Origin: a virus
Virus record (IMG/VR): IMGVR_UViG_3300031841_004006
Coordinates: 1 to 28,899 of that record
DNA length: 28,899 bases
Reading direction: 5' to 3' (one strand)
The notes under the pieces: model-generated
Seen by the model: only the letters and a program-made list of their open reading frames with translations
Databases searched by the model: none
Told to the model about the DNA's origin: nothing
Shown here: piece after piece, positions 9,332-16,513 of the stretch
Position numbering within the stretch: position 1 is the first letter of the stretch
Layout of the letters: every line of letters starts with the position of its first letter
Position numbers and translations under genes: made by a program

Positions 9332-9823
9332 TTATTCAAAAAAATCTATTTCAATATCTTCATCCTTAAGAGCTTTAGCTAAAGTTCTCTTGTTGAATCT
9401 AGACGGTATAAAACAATACGCAGAATGATTAGGAATGTTTGATGTTCTTTTTTCCCAGAACCATCTGTGCTGGTATCCGTTCGTATGATCGTTCAGATGA
9501 AATACTAGTTTCTTATTTTCTTTGGCTTCTTCGTTAGTAGACCATAGTTTCTTAGTACTTGCATAATCAATAAATAACCTGCTTTTATCTATAGTACCAT
9601 CCGCATTTACTTTGATTTTTGGTTTGTATTTTCTTATGCGAAGTCTTCCTAACCTGTAAGGCATTCTGAATTCAAACGTGTTGAATATTATCATGTTTGA
9701 AATCTCTTTATAGAATTCCTTAATGATCTGTGTGAAGACACTATAACTAATAGGATTATCACTTGTATCTTCATAATACAAGTAAGCATCCTTTATTCCA
9801 AAATGTGTTTTATGCTTGGACAT
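9332..9823 (-). CDS. Conserved crAss-like neck-region protein (163 aa)
   Basis: I place the start at the ATG 9821-9823; an in-frame TTG two codons upstream is less likely. The gene overlaps the end of the ring protein upstream by 14 bases. The sequence has a basic middle, EFRMPYRLGRLRIRKYKPK (about residues 50-68), a segment with KLVFHLNDHTNGYQHRWFWEKR (the WFWEKR is striking), and an acidic C-terminus ending DEDIEIDFFE. I remember proteins of this type, with a 'LGxLRIRK' block and an aromatic W-x-W-E-K block, next to the ring genes of crAss-like phages and related Bacteroidota phages. The role is probably structural (neck or tail assembly), but no enzymatic or known-fold signature is visible. 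The gene is solid; the function is inferred from position. Confidence 0.75.
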   Translation of the reverse strand: MSKHKTHFGIKDAYLYYEDTSDNPISYSVFTQIIKEFYKEISNMIIFNTFEFRMPYRLGRLRIRKYKPKIKVNADGTIDKSRLFIDYASTKKLWSTNEEAKENKKLVFHLNDHTNGYQHRWFWEKRTSNIPNHSAYCFIPSRFNKRTLAKALKDEDIEIDFFE

Positions 9824-10514
9824 TACCAACTACTTTACCGTCTCCATCATTTACGCTATCGCTTGGAGCCATTAATTTAAATCTTAAATCACTTTTTACT
9901 ATCTCAGCTTTCATGTAGTTTACCATACTTCTACTTACTGGATATTTTGAATCTTTTGAGTAACATACGTTTCCGTTCTCATCTGTAAATGCTGCTACTT
10001 CTGTTGGATCTTCAAATACTCCTCTGATATTTACATGTGTGAGTAGTTTTGCTAATTCGTTATCTGTATTGAATTTTAAATGAATTCTATCATTGAGTAA
10101 GAATGCATATACAGTACTTTGTGACAATCTGCCGTTTCCTGAGAAGATGGCTCGATTGTATGGTACAAAAGAGAATGGTCGTTGAGTTCTATTTACTGGA
10201 CCTACTCTGGTAATTGCAGACGTATGATGCAGATCTATAGTATCAGGTATAGTTTTCTTTGTTCTAAGAATGCTACATCCTACAGGAAAATCTGTACAGC
10301 TTGATGCATCTGCTAATTCTAATTCAACACAACCCAGGTCTTGTACAAGATCATCATCTATAGATCTGAAACGATTCATTTCATTCTTTAACCATAATGC
10401 TCTTTGATTGTGTATCCAGTATTCTATCTGTCTTAAGTCCAATTCATCATCATCGGTTATATTACCTCTGATGAGCTCAAGCAAATCGTATGTGAGTTTA
10501 TTTAGTGTAATCAT
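9810..10514 (-). CDS. crAss-like portal-proximal ring / head-tail connector protein
   Basis: A 234-residue protein with the recognisable pattern of a crAss-like ring protein: YDLLELIRG and DDDELDLRQIEYWIHNQRA at the N-terminus, a Cys-containing segment ending in SILRTKKTIPDTIDL at about 80-95, and PFSFVPYNRAIFSGNGR at about 110-130, followed by a beta-rich C-terminus. Family members form a dodecameric ring in the neck between portal and tail. The N-terminal helices resemble head-completion/adaptor proteins. It starts with a 4-base ATGA overlap with the preceding spanin-like gene and itself overlaps the next gene, so it is part of one polycistron. Exact ring number (R1 type is my guess) is uncertain; membership in the conserved crAss set is confident. 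Confidence 0.82.
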   Translation of the reverse strand: MITLNKLTYDLLELIRGNITDDDELDLRQIEYWIHNQRALWLKNEMNRFRSIDDDLVQDLGCVELELADASSCTDFPVGCSILRTKKTIPDTIDLHHTSAITRVGPVNRTQRPFSFVPYNRAIFSGNGRLSQSTVYAFLLNDRIHLKFNTDNELAKLLTHVNIRGVFEDPTEVAAFTDENGNVCYSKDSKYPVSRSMVNYMKAEIVKSDLRFKLMAPSDSVNDGDGKVVGNVQA

Positions 10515-11113
10515 TTCTTAAACGGGTTTGTTATCTTAAAAGATACGCCAATATTATGAGTATTCAGTATAACATCATACCTATAGTTGTATAGGATATC
10601 TTTTTTGGTTTTTAAACTGATCTTAGGACCTATTGAGAAGGTATTCATGTTTCCACCTACCTCTGCACCAACAAATACTTTATTACGTATTTGTTCTTTG
10701 ATAGTTTCTTTATCAACTATCAACGTATCAACTCTTGTTATGTATTTTGGAAACTTTGGTGTGTAATCGAAATTCTGATCTATAATAGTACATTTAGGAA
10801 GCTCGATTGTCGTACTCAGGTCCCCTGAAATTAAAGAATCGTCTATTTCTGAATGATAGATTCTTACAGATAGATTGTCTTCTGTTGTAGTATCAATGTA
10901 CTTGTATTTTACTATCTGTGTTGAGATAGTATCTGTGAATCGAATAGTATCTGTTTTACCTTTTCTGAATACTGTGTCTACAGTGTGTATTACAAAATGA
11001 CCATCAGTGCCATCTGGTTTAGGTTCGGATGAGCATTTTTCAAGTAGAAATAATATGAACATTCCTACTAGCATTGCCAGGAATAATATTCTTTCTCTTT
11101 TTCTTGCAATCAT
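10511..11113 (-). CDS. Envelope-spanning spanin-like protein
   Basis: 200 residues. Residues 9-26 form one hydrophobic membrane segment (ERILFLAMLVGMFILFLLEK) after a basic start MIARKR, so the bulk should face the periplasm. The middle is rich in short 'DTI/VDT' beta-like repeats (TVDTVFRKGKTDTIRFTDT), as I recall for DUF6808-type proteins of Bacteroidota phages. The last 60 residues look like four amphipathic beta strands separated by turns (VFVGAEVGG, FSIGPKISLK, YNYRYDVIL, IGVSFKITNPF) ending near an aromatic residue, which resembles an outer-membrane beta-barrel piece. The Cys at 27 does not sit in a lipobox (LLEKC). The gene directly follows the endolysin gene, the usual place for spanins. 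I infer a lysis role in joining inner and outer membranes; a plain structural role remains possible. Confidence 0.55.
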   Translation of the reverse strand: MIARKRERILFLAMLVGMFILFLLEKCSSEPKPDGTDGHFVIHTVDTVFRKGKTDTIRFTDTISTQIVKYKYIDTTTEDNLSVRIYHSEIDDSLISGDLSTTIELPKCTIIDQNFDYTPKFPKYITRVDTLIVDKETIKEQIRNKVFVGAEVGGNMNTFSIGPKISLKTKKDILYNYRYDVILNTHNIGVSFKITNPFKK

Positions 11114-11138
11114 CCATATACAGATTATTAAATTGAAA

Positions 11139-11606
11139 TTAGTCTTCCCAATTTAAATATTTAGTTCTTCCATTTATTTTACACGCCTTCAATATGTTTT
11201 TTCTATTTCCTTCTTCTTTGTATGATACATGTATCCAGTTTGGATTATCATCAGTACCAAACTCCCAGATTAGCTGATCAAAATCCAGATTGTCCTTAAT
11301 ATAGTGAAACATTTGTGCATTAGTCTTATGACCATAGGTATCATCCAAGTCCATAGCCGCACCATTGTTTGCCATATGTTGTGACGATTTTGATCCACCA
11401 ATACGTGTGTTAAGTTCTTCACTTCTAAAGCAACTATTAATTTTTATAGGTCCGCCAACCCATTCTCTTAATGGCTCAAACAAATTGTTAGCCAAAAGAA
11501 TGATCCTATCCATTTGACTTCGGTTAGGATCATTCTTTATGTCATTTCTTATAGCCGTTTGGCTATATGTAACTTCTTTATAACTTACGTGGTTACTAAC
11601 CTTCAT
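11139..11606 (-). CDS. Endolysin, peptidase M15A family
   Basis: A 155-residue, single-domain peptidase of the M15A type, a zinc enzyme cutting D-Ala-containing peptide bonds of peptidoglycan. The signature is clear: NSCFRSEELNTRIGG at about 55-70, then SKSSQHMANNGAAMDLD with the zinc ligands H77 and D86, and NWIHVSY with H126 near the C-terminus. It has no signal peptide, so access to the wall should need a holin, and a holin candidate gene ends inside its first codons (11-base overlap). The downstream neighbour is the spanin candidate. Length is normal for compact phage M15A endolysins. This is the soluble lysis enzyme; a separate M15-like domain in the 901-residue cargo protein is a different branch. 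Confidence 0.88.
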   Translation of the reverse strand: MKVSNHVSYKEVTYSQTAIRNDIKNDPNRSQMDRIILLANNLFEPLREWVGGPIKINSCFRSEELNTRIGGSKSSQHMANNGAAMDLDDTYGHKTNAQMFHYIKDNLDFDQLIWEFGTDDNPNWIHVSYKEEGNRKNILKACKINGRTKYLNWED

Positions 11607-11793
11607 CTCCTTCTTTCTTAGGAGTTAGTCCAATTAAAGAATCTTTAGATCTCAAAAAGATCAAAGCTACTGCTCCAAGCTCCGCTGCTTCCATCTTTGT
11701 ATGTTCTTTCGACATATACAAATAGACAGTGCCAGCTAATAGCAATACACCAATAATTGTAGTTATTAATCCACTTTTAAATAATCGTTCCAT
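11596..11793 (-). CDS. Small membrane protein, holin candidate
   Basis: 65 residues with a hydrophobic segment at about 9-27 (LITTIIGVLLLAGTVYLYM), a short charged linker KEHTKMEA, and a second weaker hydrophobic stretch at about 38-47 (ELGAVALIFL), then a charged tail KKEGDEG. Small size, one or two membrane spans, charged C-terminus and a position directly before and overlapping the endolysin gene are the usual features of a holin. The terminal segment FLRSKDSLIGL is distinctive; I recall similar sequence in small membrane proteins of Bacteroidota phages. There is no sequence motif unique to holins, so the function is inferred from topology and context. Confidence 0.6.
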   Translation of the reverse strand: MERLFKSGLITTIIGVLLLAGTVYLYMSKEHTKMEAAELGAVALIFLRSKDSLIGLTPKKEGDEG

Positions 11794-11815
11794 GATTTTT
11801 AGTTTAATTAATCCT

Positions 11816-12124
11816 TCATAAAGTTAATAGATATTCTTCGAATTCCAGTATAACTTTATGTTTGAATCTCCAAGGTTGCTTGGAACATTCAACAATTTTT
11901 TTTATTTCAGCCTCTTCAAACTCTATTATTTCATCTGCTTTTGCTGCTTCAACTTTCTCTTCAATCTTTATACGAGATCTCATTTCAGAAGTTGTCCAGG
12001 CTCCATTTGCAGGTGGAGTATTCATACAGATCACTACTAGATCTCCATAAGTCATTTGTTTTAAATCTTGGTCATTTTCGCCTGCCATGACCAGCTCCGT
12101 AGATTTATTTTTGAATTTTACCAT
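11816..12124 (-). CDS. Small conserved phage protein of unknown function
   Basis: 102 residues, soluble. It starts VKFKNKSTELV and has a central pattern (YGDLVVICMNTPPANGAWTTSEM) followed by a charged helical part with RIKIEEKVEAAKADEIIEFEEAEIKKI and a C-terminal helix. The overall shape, a short helix, a 'TPP..G' loop, then two acidic helices, recalls a widespread family of roughly 100-residue phage proteins of unknown role that I cannot name. It lies between the coiled-coil membrane protein and the holin candidate, with gaps of a few bases on one side and 22 on the other. I do not assign a function. Confidence 0.65.
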   Translation of the reverse strand: MVKFKNKSTELVMAGENDQDLKQMTYGDLVVICMNTPPANGAWTTSEMRSRIKIEEKVEAAKADEIIEFEEAEIKKIVECSKQPWRFKHKVILEFEEYLLTL

Positions 12125-12128
12125 TTTA

Positions 12129-12572
12129 TTAATTTTGACTTTTATTCATTAAAATTTGTACCATTCCCTTAATCTCAGACGTATCAGTCTTGATTGCGGT
12201 GATTTGGTCGTTAATGTTCTTTATCTCAGTAGCGTTTTCTTTTTGAAACTCCTTTAGGTCGGTCTTTACTATGTCTACCCTTTTGTTCATAAGTTCAGTC
12301 AAATCTTTCATCTCTTCTTGAAGCTGCTTTCTTATACCAACCCTGCTGTGTTTAGCTGCTAACTGTTCTTCTTTAGCATCTGCTTGACAAGTATCAATAT
12401 GTTTGTCAACCACTACCATTCTGTCTTTTAGCTTTTCTACAGAACCTTTCAGAGTAAACCAACCAGCTAATGCACTAACTAATAGCGTAACAATATAAAT
12501 GACATCCTTCATGTTGAAATGAACATCATCCATTCCATTAACAACTTCTCCTGTAGCCTGTAGTAAATCCAT
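12129..12572 (-). CDS. Membrane-anchored coiled-coil protein, possible holin/spanin component
   Basis: 147 residues. An N-terminal membrane segment (about 22-42: MKDVIYIVTLLVSALAGWF) is followed by about 100 residues of charged heptad-rich helix (SVEKLKDRMVVVDKHID through EIKNINDQITAIKTDTSEIK). This architecture, one N-terminal span plus a long coiled coil, fits an inner-membrane spanin subunit or a holin-like protein of the kind often found beside endolysins in Bacteroidota phages. It starts inside the stop of the 72-residue gene (TAATG). No partner lipoprotein with a clear lipobox is visible nearby. The context is lysis, but the exact job is inference. Confidence 0.6.
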   Translation of the reverse strand: MDLLQATGEVVNGMDDVHFNMKDVIYIVTLLVSALAGWFTLKGSVEKLKDRMVVVDKHIDTCQADAKEEQLAAKHSRVGIRKQLQEEMKDLTELMNKRVDIVKTDLKEFQKENATEIKNINDQITAIKTDTSEIKGMVQILMNKSQN

Positions 12573-12790
12573 TATTCTTCTTCTTCAGAAAATAAACATT
12601 CAGCAGACCATTCAGTGAACAGTATTATTTGTTCAGGTATCCATATTTCGGGGTCTGCTATACCCAATACTGTTACCATACACTCCAATATTTTTGTCCA
12701 ATTGTGTTTGGTAATTCCGTCAACACATTGCTCTACTTCAGAGCCATAGTGATTGACTATCTTCTTTTGCATGCACTTAGTCCAACTCAT
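12572..12790 (-). CDS. Small hypothetical protein (72 aa)
   Basis: An acidic 72-residue protein (MSWTKCMQKKIV start, C-terminal SEEEE) with four Cys (6, 22, 37, 69), several Trp and no membrane segment. It is tightly packed: three bases after the upstream stop, and its own stop overlaps the next start as TAATG. That coupling is the main support for it being real. I do not recognise the family. It is the first gene of the small-protein/lysis cassette after the fibre genes. Confidence 0.6.
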   Translation of the reverse strand: MSWTKCMQKKIVNHYGSEVEQCVDGITKHNWTKILECMVTVLGIADPEIWIPEQIILFTEWSAECLFSEEEE

Positions 12791-12793
12791 ATC

Positions 12794-13180
12794 TTACAAC
12801 AATACTGTACTTGGGATGATTGCTATATCATCATCAGTCAAGTACCCATTAGAATTAGCTACTATTTCATCTTTAAGCCATCCCTCTACTTTAGAGAATG
12901 CTCCAGCTTCTGCTTCAAGAGATGCTTGTTCTTCAACAGTCATTTCTCTAAAATAAGCAGATAACATATCTTTTATCTGGCCTGACATTGTTGGTTCAGG
13001 TGCTCCCTCTACTCCATTCCAGTAGTCATCTCTATCTGAAGGAGATAGAAAAACAAATAGAGGTCTGAACTCTATTCTTCTGCTACCAGCTATGAAACAA
13101 GTAGTCCAAGATATTGCAGCTCCTGATGGTATTGTTAAGCCATCAGTTCTGTTTAATTGTTTATTTATTTGTAATCCCAT
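12794..13180 (-). CDS. Fibre-associated structural protein, putative
   Basis: 128 residues. The beginning, MGLQINKQLNRTDGLTIPSGAAISW, followed by a beta-rich stretch (RRIEFRPLFVFLS) and a helical second half (MSGQIKDMLSAYFREMTVEEQASLEAEAG), recalls a small protein that follows tail-fibre genes in Bacteroidota phages, which often starts M-x-L-Q-I-N-K. I believe it is a minor virion or fibre-attachment protein, but cannot name a fold. The leader is A/T only (AAAAATAAATAATAAA), with no Shine-Dalgarno. Its gap to the spike gene is 14 bases. Confidence 0.6.
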   Translation of the reverse strand: MGLQINKQLNRTDGLTIPSGAAISWTTCFIAGSRRIEFRPLFVFLSPSDRDDYWNGVEGAPEPTMSGQIKDMLSAYFREMTVEEQASLEAEAGAFSKVEGWLKDEIVANSNGYLTDDDIAIIPSTVLL

Positions 13181-13194
13181 TTTATTATTTATTT

Positions 13195-14637
13195 TTAAAA
13201 CTGATACCCATTTAATACTAAGTCAGTAACTGTTACATCACTTGCAGTGCTACTTTCAAATTCTATATCAAATACATCTCCTTGTGATGCAACTCCTAAA
13301 ACACTAAATGATAATACCTGAGAATTACCAGATCTAATTTCAACTACTCCTACAGGAGCAGATATAGGTACACCATTAGCTCTTAACCTGCAAGTAATAA
13401 TAGCATTACCTATTTGAAGTACAGTTGCAGTTACAGCAACAAAAAAATTAGCTTGAATCCTACTATTATATGTAAATGAGCAATTAGCTTGACTTGTTAT
13501 AACTCTTTGAGCTACAGGAAATGTAGGGTTATTTGTAAAACTACCTCCTACATTTGCTTCATTCAATACTGCTGGATTAGTTGTTGAGTTATTTAATGCA
13601 TTTGCATTTCCAATAATAGACAAAGTTCCTTTTGCATTACCATTTTGTATCTTCTGATTAGCTTGTACTATAGTAGTATTTTGAATATCATAATCAAAAT
13701 TAGTTACAAGACCCGTGGATAAACCTACATCTACCCCTGTATTTGCAGATATAGTTCCAAATCCTATAGTTGTTGTATTATCTATTTTTAAACCATCTTG
13801 AGTTTGTTGAGGATGCCATAATGATCCAGAAATATTAACTGCTCCAAAACCAGGCCCTAATCCATTTGGTATTAAATCAATCATTGGAACAGTAGCATAT
13901 CCTGTTACTTCCCAATCAACACCTAAAGAAGTTGTTGGAATAACTCCTGTATTTGCAGTTAATGCCTTATAGAAGATTCCTCCAAATATTACAACATCTC
14001 CAATAGAATAAGCGGTAACACCACTCCACGCAACAGCACTTGTATTTGTTTCATCAAACCATCTTACATACTCACAAGAGCTAATTTGTAATTTAGATAC
14101 ATTTTTAAAATGACATCCTATACTTGTTGCTTGGATGTACCAAGTAAGTGTATTCTGAAAATCTACTAAATCAAAGCCTTCAATAAACATCATATCAAAG
14201 CAGTTTCTAAACTGGCAATTAATAATAGTAAGCACTTTATTTCTTCCTGCATTATAAACTCCAGGAGTATAATCAAAGTTAGTAGCTCTTAATACTACAT
14301 CACCTGCAGTATCATTTGTAGAAGAAAATTTTAGATTAGAGATCTCACAATTTACATCTGTAATTGTAATAAAATCTCCTGCACCTGCTGCACCTGTATA
14401 AAGTAGTCCATCTTTTTCTCTATCTGAACCTACTAATGCTACATTATCTGCTGTAATAGAAATAAGATTGGTAATAGATACGTTACCTCTAATAACGTAA
14501 GTAGTATTAGCAACCAAGTCTATTTCTCCACCTACAGGAGCAGGGAAGTCAGATTCATCTCTGATTTCTTTAATAACAACCCCATTGACTGAAAGTGTAG
14601 AGTTACCTGTAGCTTGTCTTGTAAATAGTGTTCCCAT
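13195..14637 (-). CDS. Beta-helix tail spike with inserted carbohydrate-binding-like domain
   Basis: 480 residues. Residues about 35-200 read like a right-handed parallel beta-helix of the pectate-lyase/tailspike type: repeated short strands such as ITADNVALVGSD, FITITDVNCEISNLKF, VLTIINCQFRNC and SIGCHFKNVSKLQISSCEY. Residues about 202-244 (AWSGVTAYSIGDVVIFGG then YKAL..NTG.IP, ending W-E-V) match the pattern of a CBM5/12-type carbohydrate-binding domain, with W203, Y210 and a distal W. The helix appears to resume at about 250-350 (SANTGVDVGL, IQNTTIVQANQK). The last 110 residues are a beta-sandwich-like tip. No catalytic residues can be identified, so it may bind or degrade surface polysaccharide. 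Its partner fibre lies directly upstream; the stop and start are two bases apart. Spike call fairly sure; enzymatic activity unknown. Confidence 0.75.
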   Translation of the reverse strand: MGTLFTRQATGNSTLSVNGVVIKEIRDESDFPAPVGGEIDLVANTTYVIRGNVSITNLISITADNVALVGSDREKDGLLYTGAAGAGDFITITDVNCEISNLKFSSTNDTAGDVVLRATNFDYTPGVYNAGRNKVLTIINCQFRNCFDMMFIEGFDLVDFQNTLTWYIQATSIGCHFKNVSKLQISSCEYVRWFDETNTSAVAWSGVTAYSIGDVVIFGGIFYKALTANTGVIPTTSLGVDWEVTGYATVPMIDLIPNGLGPGFGAVNISGSLWHPQQTQDGLKIDNTTTIGFGTISANTGVDVGLSTGLVTNFDYDIQNTTIVQANQKIQNGNAKGTLSIIGNANALNNSTTNPAVLNEANVGGSFTNNPTFPVAQRVITSQANCSFTYNSRIQANFFVAVTATVLQIGNAIITCRLRANGVPISAPVGVVEIRSGNSQVLSFSVLGVASQGDVFDIEFESSTASDVTVTDLVLNGYQF

Positions 14638-14638
14638 T

Positions 14639-15928
14639 TTATCCTAAAATTACCCAAGATGTGCCGTCATAACCCATCCATTGATTAGTTGTTATATCAT
14701 ATATCATTAATCCAGTTGCTGGAGTTGCAATGTTATTCATTTCTACTGTTGTCATTCTTGGTGGTAAGAATCCTCTTGTTGTAGAATTAATTTGTAACAA
14801 TGCACTTGCATCCATTGTTTGTTGAGCTATATTAGTAGCACTTGTAGGAAGTGCTACATCATCAATTACTAAACCTAAAGCAGGTGCTCTGCTTACAAAC
14901 TTAGCTATGACTCCTGTACTACTAAGAGGGGAAATTGATAATCCTGCAACATTGGACCCATCATTTCCTGAAGTATATAAAGTATAACCTCCTGATACTC
15001 CCGATGCTATTGTTGTAGCAGTACCCGAAGATTTACTTCTATAATAAGTAGAACCAAACAAGTTCATGTTAAGAAAACAATTAGAAGAATTTCCAAAACT
15101 ATAAGTGTTACCTGTGCCTGTTGAAGGGTTGCCATTATCTGCTCTAATAGGAATAATTTGTTTTCCACCTGCGCCCCAAGTCCATTTTAAAGGGCCGTAG
15201 CTAAGTCCATTTAATCCTGTTCCAGCTCTTACTGATGCAATGTAGTTACTATTATCTGAAACACTACCACCATAATTACCAACTTCATTTTTTACTGAGA
15301 ATCTACCAACTGGAACCCATCCTTCAGTTGAATGATTATAATAAGGAGCACTTATTGTACCATCTTCTATATGAACTTGTAGTCCATTAGCAGGAGCAGC
15401 TATAGCAGTTTGTTGAGCAACAGTCATTGTAGGTAAAGTGAATCCTTTATCTGTAACACTATCTAAAGCAAATACTGCTGAAGTTGTTACTCCTCCAACA
15501 CCTATCTGCCCTCCTGTTTCTTGAAGAATAGATGCAACAAATGCACCAGAGTTATCTGTTATCTGATGTTCATTTGAAGTTCCTGCTGATCCTGCTCCAG
15601 CAGAACCATTAGCTGCTGCAGTAATTCTACCTTGAGCATCTATTGTGATATCTGCATTAGTATAACTTCCAGGAGTTACTGTAGTGTTTTTAAGTGAGAT
15701 TGTACCTTGAGTAGTAATTACTCCTCCATCAAGACCTGTTCCTGCAGTTATTTGTGTAACGTGCCCTACATTACTTCCTATAATGTCAAGTATTTCTGGA
15801 GATTTAAGAAAATCTTCGATTCTTATAAATACCTCCCTATCTCCGTATTCAGGTTCAGTTACGAAGAGTTTTCCTGATGCTTTTGTCAGATTGACTCTAT
15901 TTATTTTATTACTGCGGATTCTACCCAT
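14639..15928 (-). CDS. Tail fibre protein with duplicated tip module
   Basis: 429 residues. The N-terminal 60 residues are charged (RSNKINRVNLTK) and probably attach to the tail. Residues about 55-110 contain the common phage-fibre pattern VTQITAGTGLDGG and PGSYTNADITIDAQGRITAA. A Gly/Ser/Asn-rich shaft follows. Two related modules are present: residues 160-209 (DKGFTLPTMTVAQQTAI, APANGLQVHIEDG, WVPVG) and residues 384-429 (TRGFLPPRMTTVEMNNI, TPATGLMIYDITT, GTSWVILG). The second is the kind of C-terminal block often found in fibres of Bacteroidota phages and in surface proteins of their hosts. Likely the receptor-binding fibre. Followed two bases later by the spike gene. Confidence 0.8.
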   Translation of the reverse strand: MGRIRSNKINRVNLTKASGKLFVTEPEYGDREVFIRIEDFLKSPEILDIIGSNVGHVTQITAGTGLDGGVITTQGTISLKNTTVTPGSYTNADITIDAQGRITAAANGSAGAGSAGTSNEHQITDNSGAFVASILQETGGQIGVGGVTTSAVFALDSVTDKGFTLPTMTVAQQTAIAAPANGLQVHIEDGTISAPYYNHSTEGWVPVGRFSVKNEVGNYGGSVSDNSNYIASVRAGTGLNGLSYGPLKWTWGAGGKQIIPIRADNGNPSTGTGNTYSFGNSSNCFLNMNLFGSTYYRSKSSGTATTIASGVSGGYTLYTSGNDGSNVAGLSISPLSSTGVIAKFVSRAPALGLVIDDVALPTSATNIAQQTMDASALLQINSTTRGFLPPRMTTVEMNNIATPATGLMIYDITTNQWMGYDGTSWVILG

Positions 15929-15940
15929 TTTCTTTTAGCT

Positions 15941-16513
15941 TTAACAATTTACACCCAAAAGCTCATATGTTTTATTGAGTATATCACATACTTGTTTTGT
16001 AGTAAGACAATTAATCAAATCTAAGATTGCACAAGGAGAAGATTCTATATCTTCAGTTGTTACTCCCGTAGTTGCTGAAATTGTCAATACAATTGAAGGA
16101 TAACTCCAAAAGTAAAGTATACTTCCATCTAACACCATGTCTACTAATCCTGCTACTTTTTGTGTGATAAAATCACTATTGCTTAGTAGTCCATTATAAG
16201 CTTCCAATGCTCGTGCCTCACCTGTTGTTCCATTCAATGCAATATTGAATGCATTTCCGCCAATTGTACCTTCAAAAGTAGAAGGTGTTGTTCCACTTGC
16301 GAATGTTATCTTGAATGCGTTTTCAAGTGTTGTTGTAAAAGGAGAATAATCACATAACAACCTTAAGAACGCTGTTACCTGATTATTTGTTTCAATAACA
16401 CATTCGCTGTTTTTACCATACAGACTTACTGCTGTATTTAATGTTTCCGCATAGGTTGACTGCAGACATTGAATCGCTCTAATATGATTATCTCTACATT
16501 CTACAGTTGTCAT
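15941..16513 (-). CDS. Cys-containing fibre-module protein, unknown
   Basis: 190 residues, starting four bases inside the preceding gene (ATGA overlap). The ends are helical and Cys-bearing (VECRDNHIRAIQCLQS; CAILDLINCLTTKQVCDILN; final C), while the middle (about 65-145) is beta-rich with a repeated-looking 'TFEGTIGGNAFNIALNGTTG' strand pair. Eight Cys residues are unusual for a protein assembled in the cytoplasm. I do not recognise the family. It sits between a collagen-like protein and the tail fibre, so it may connect fibres to the virion. Confidence 0.65.
   Translation of the reverse strand: MTTVECRDNHIRAIQCLQSTYAETLNTAVSLYGKNSECVIETNNQVTAFLRLLCDYSPFTTTLENAFKITFASGTTPSTFEGTIGGNAFNIALNGTTGEARALEAYNGLLSNSDFITQKVAGLVDMVLDGSILYFWSYPSIVLTISATTGVTTEDIESSPCAILDLINCLTTKQVCDILNKTYELLGVNC

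Noticed and set aside
9332-9829. Upstream TTG start for the 163-residue protein, and the TTG at 9339 for the next gene.
   Set aside because: An ATG lies two codons downstream (9823) and at 9324, respectively; all other starts here are ATG, and the latter TTG adds only an Asn run.
10511-11113. Lipoprotein signal at Cys 27 of the spanin-like protein.
   Set aside because: The residues before Cys are LLEK; a lipobox needs small residues at -1 and -3 positions, so lipid attachment is unlikely.
13195-15928. Diversity-generating retroelement acting on the fibre or spike tip.
   Set aside because: No reverse transcriptase gene, no template repeat near the fibre ends, and no Asn-biased variable end were seen within the window; parts outside the window cannot be excluded.
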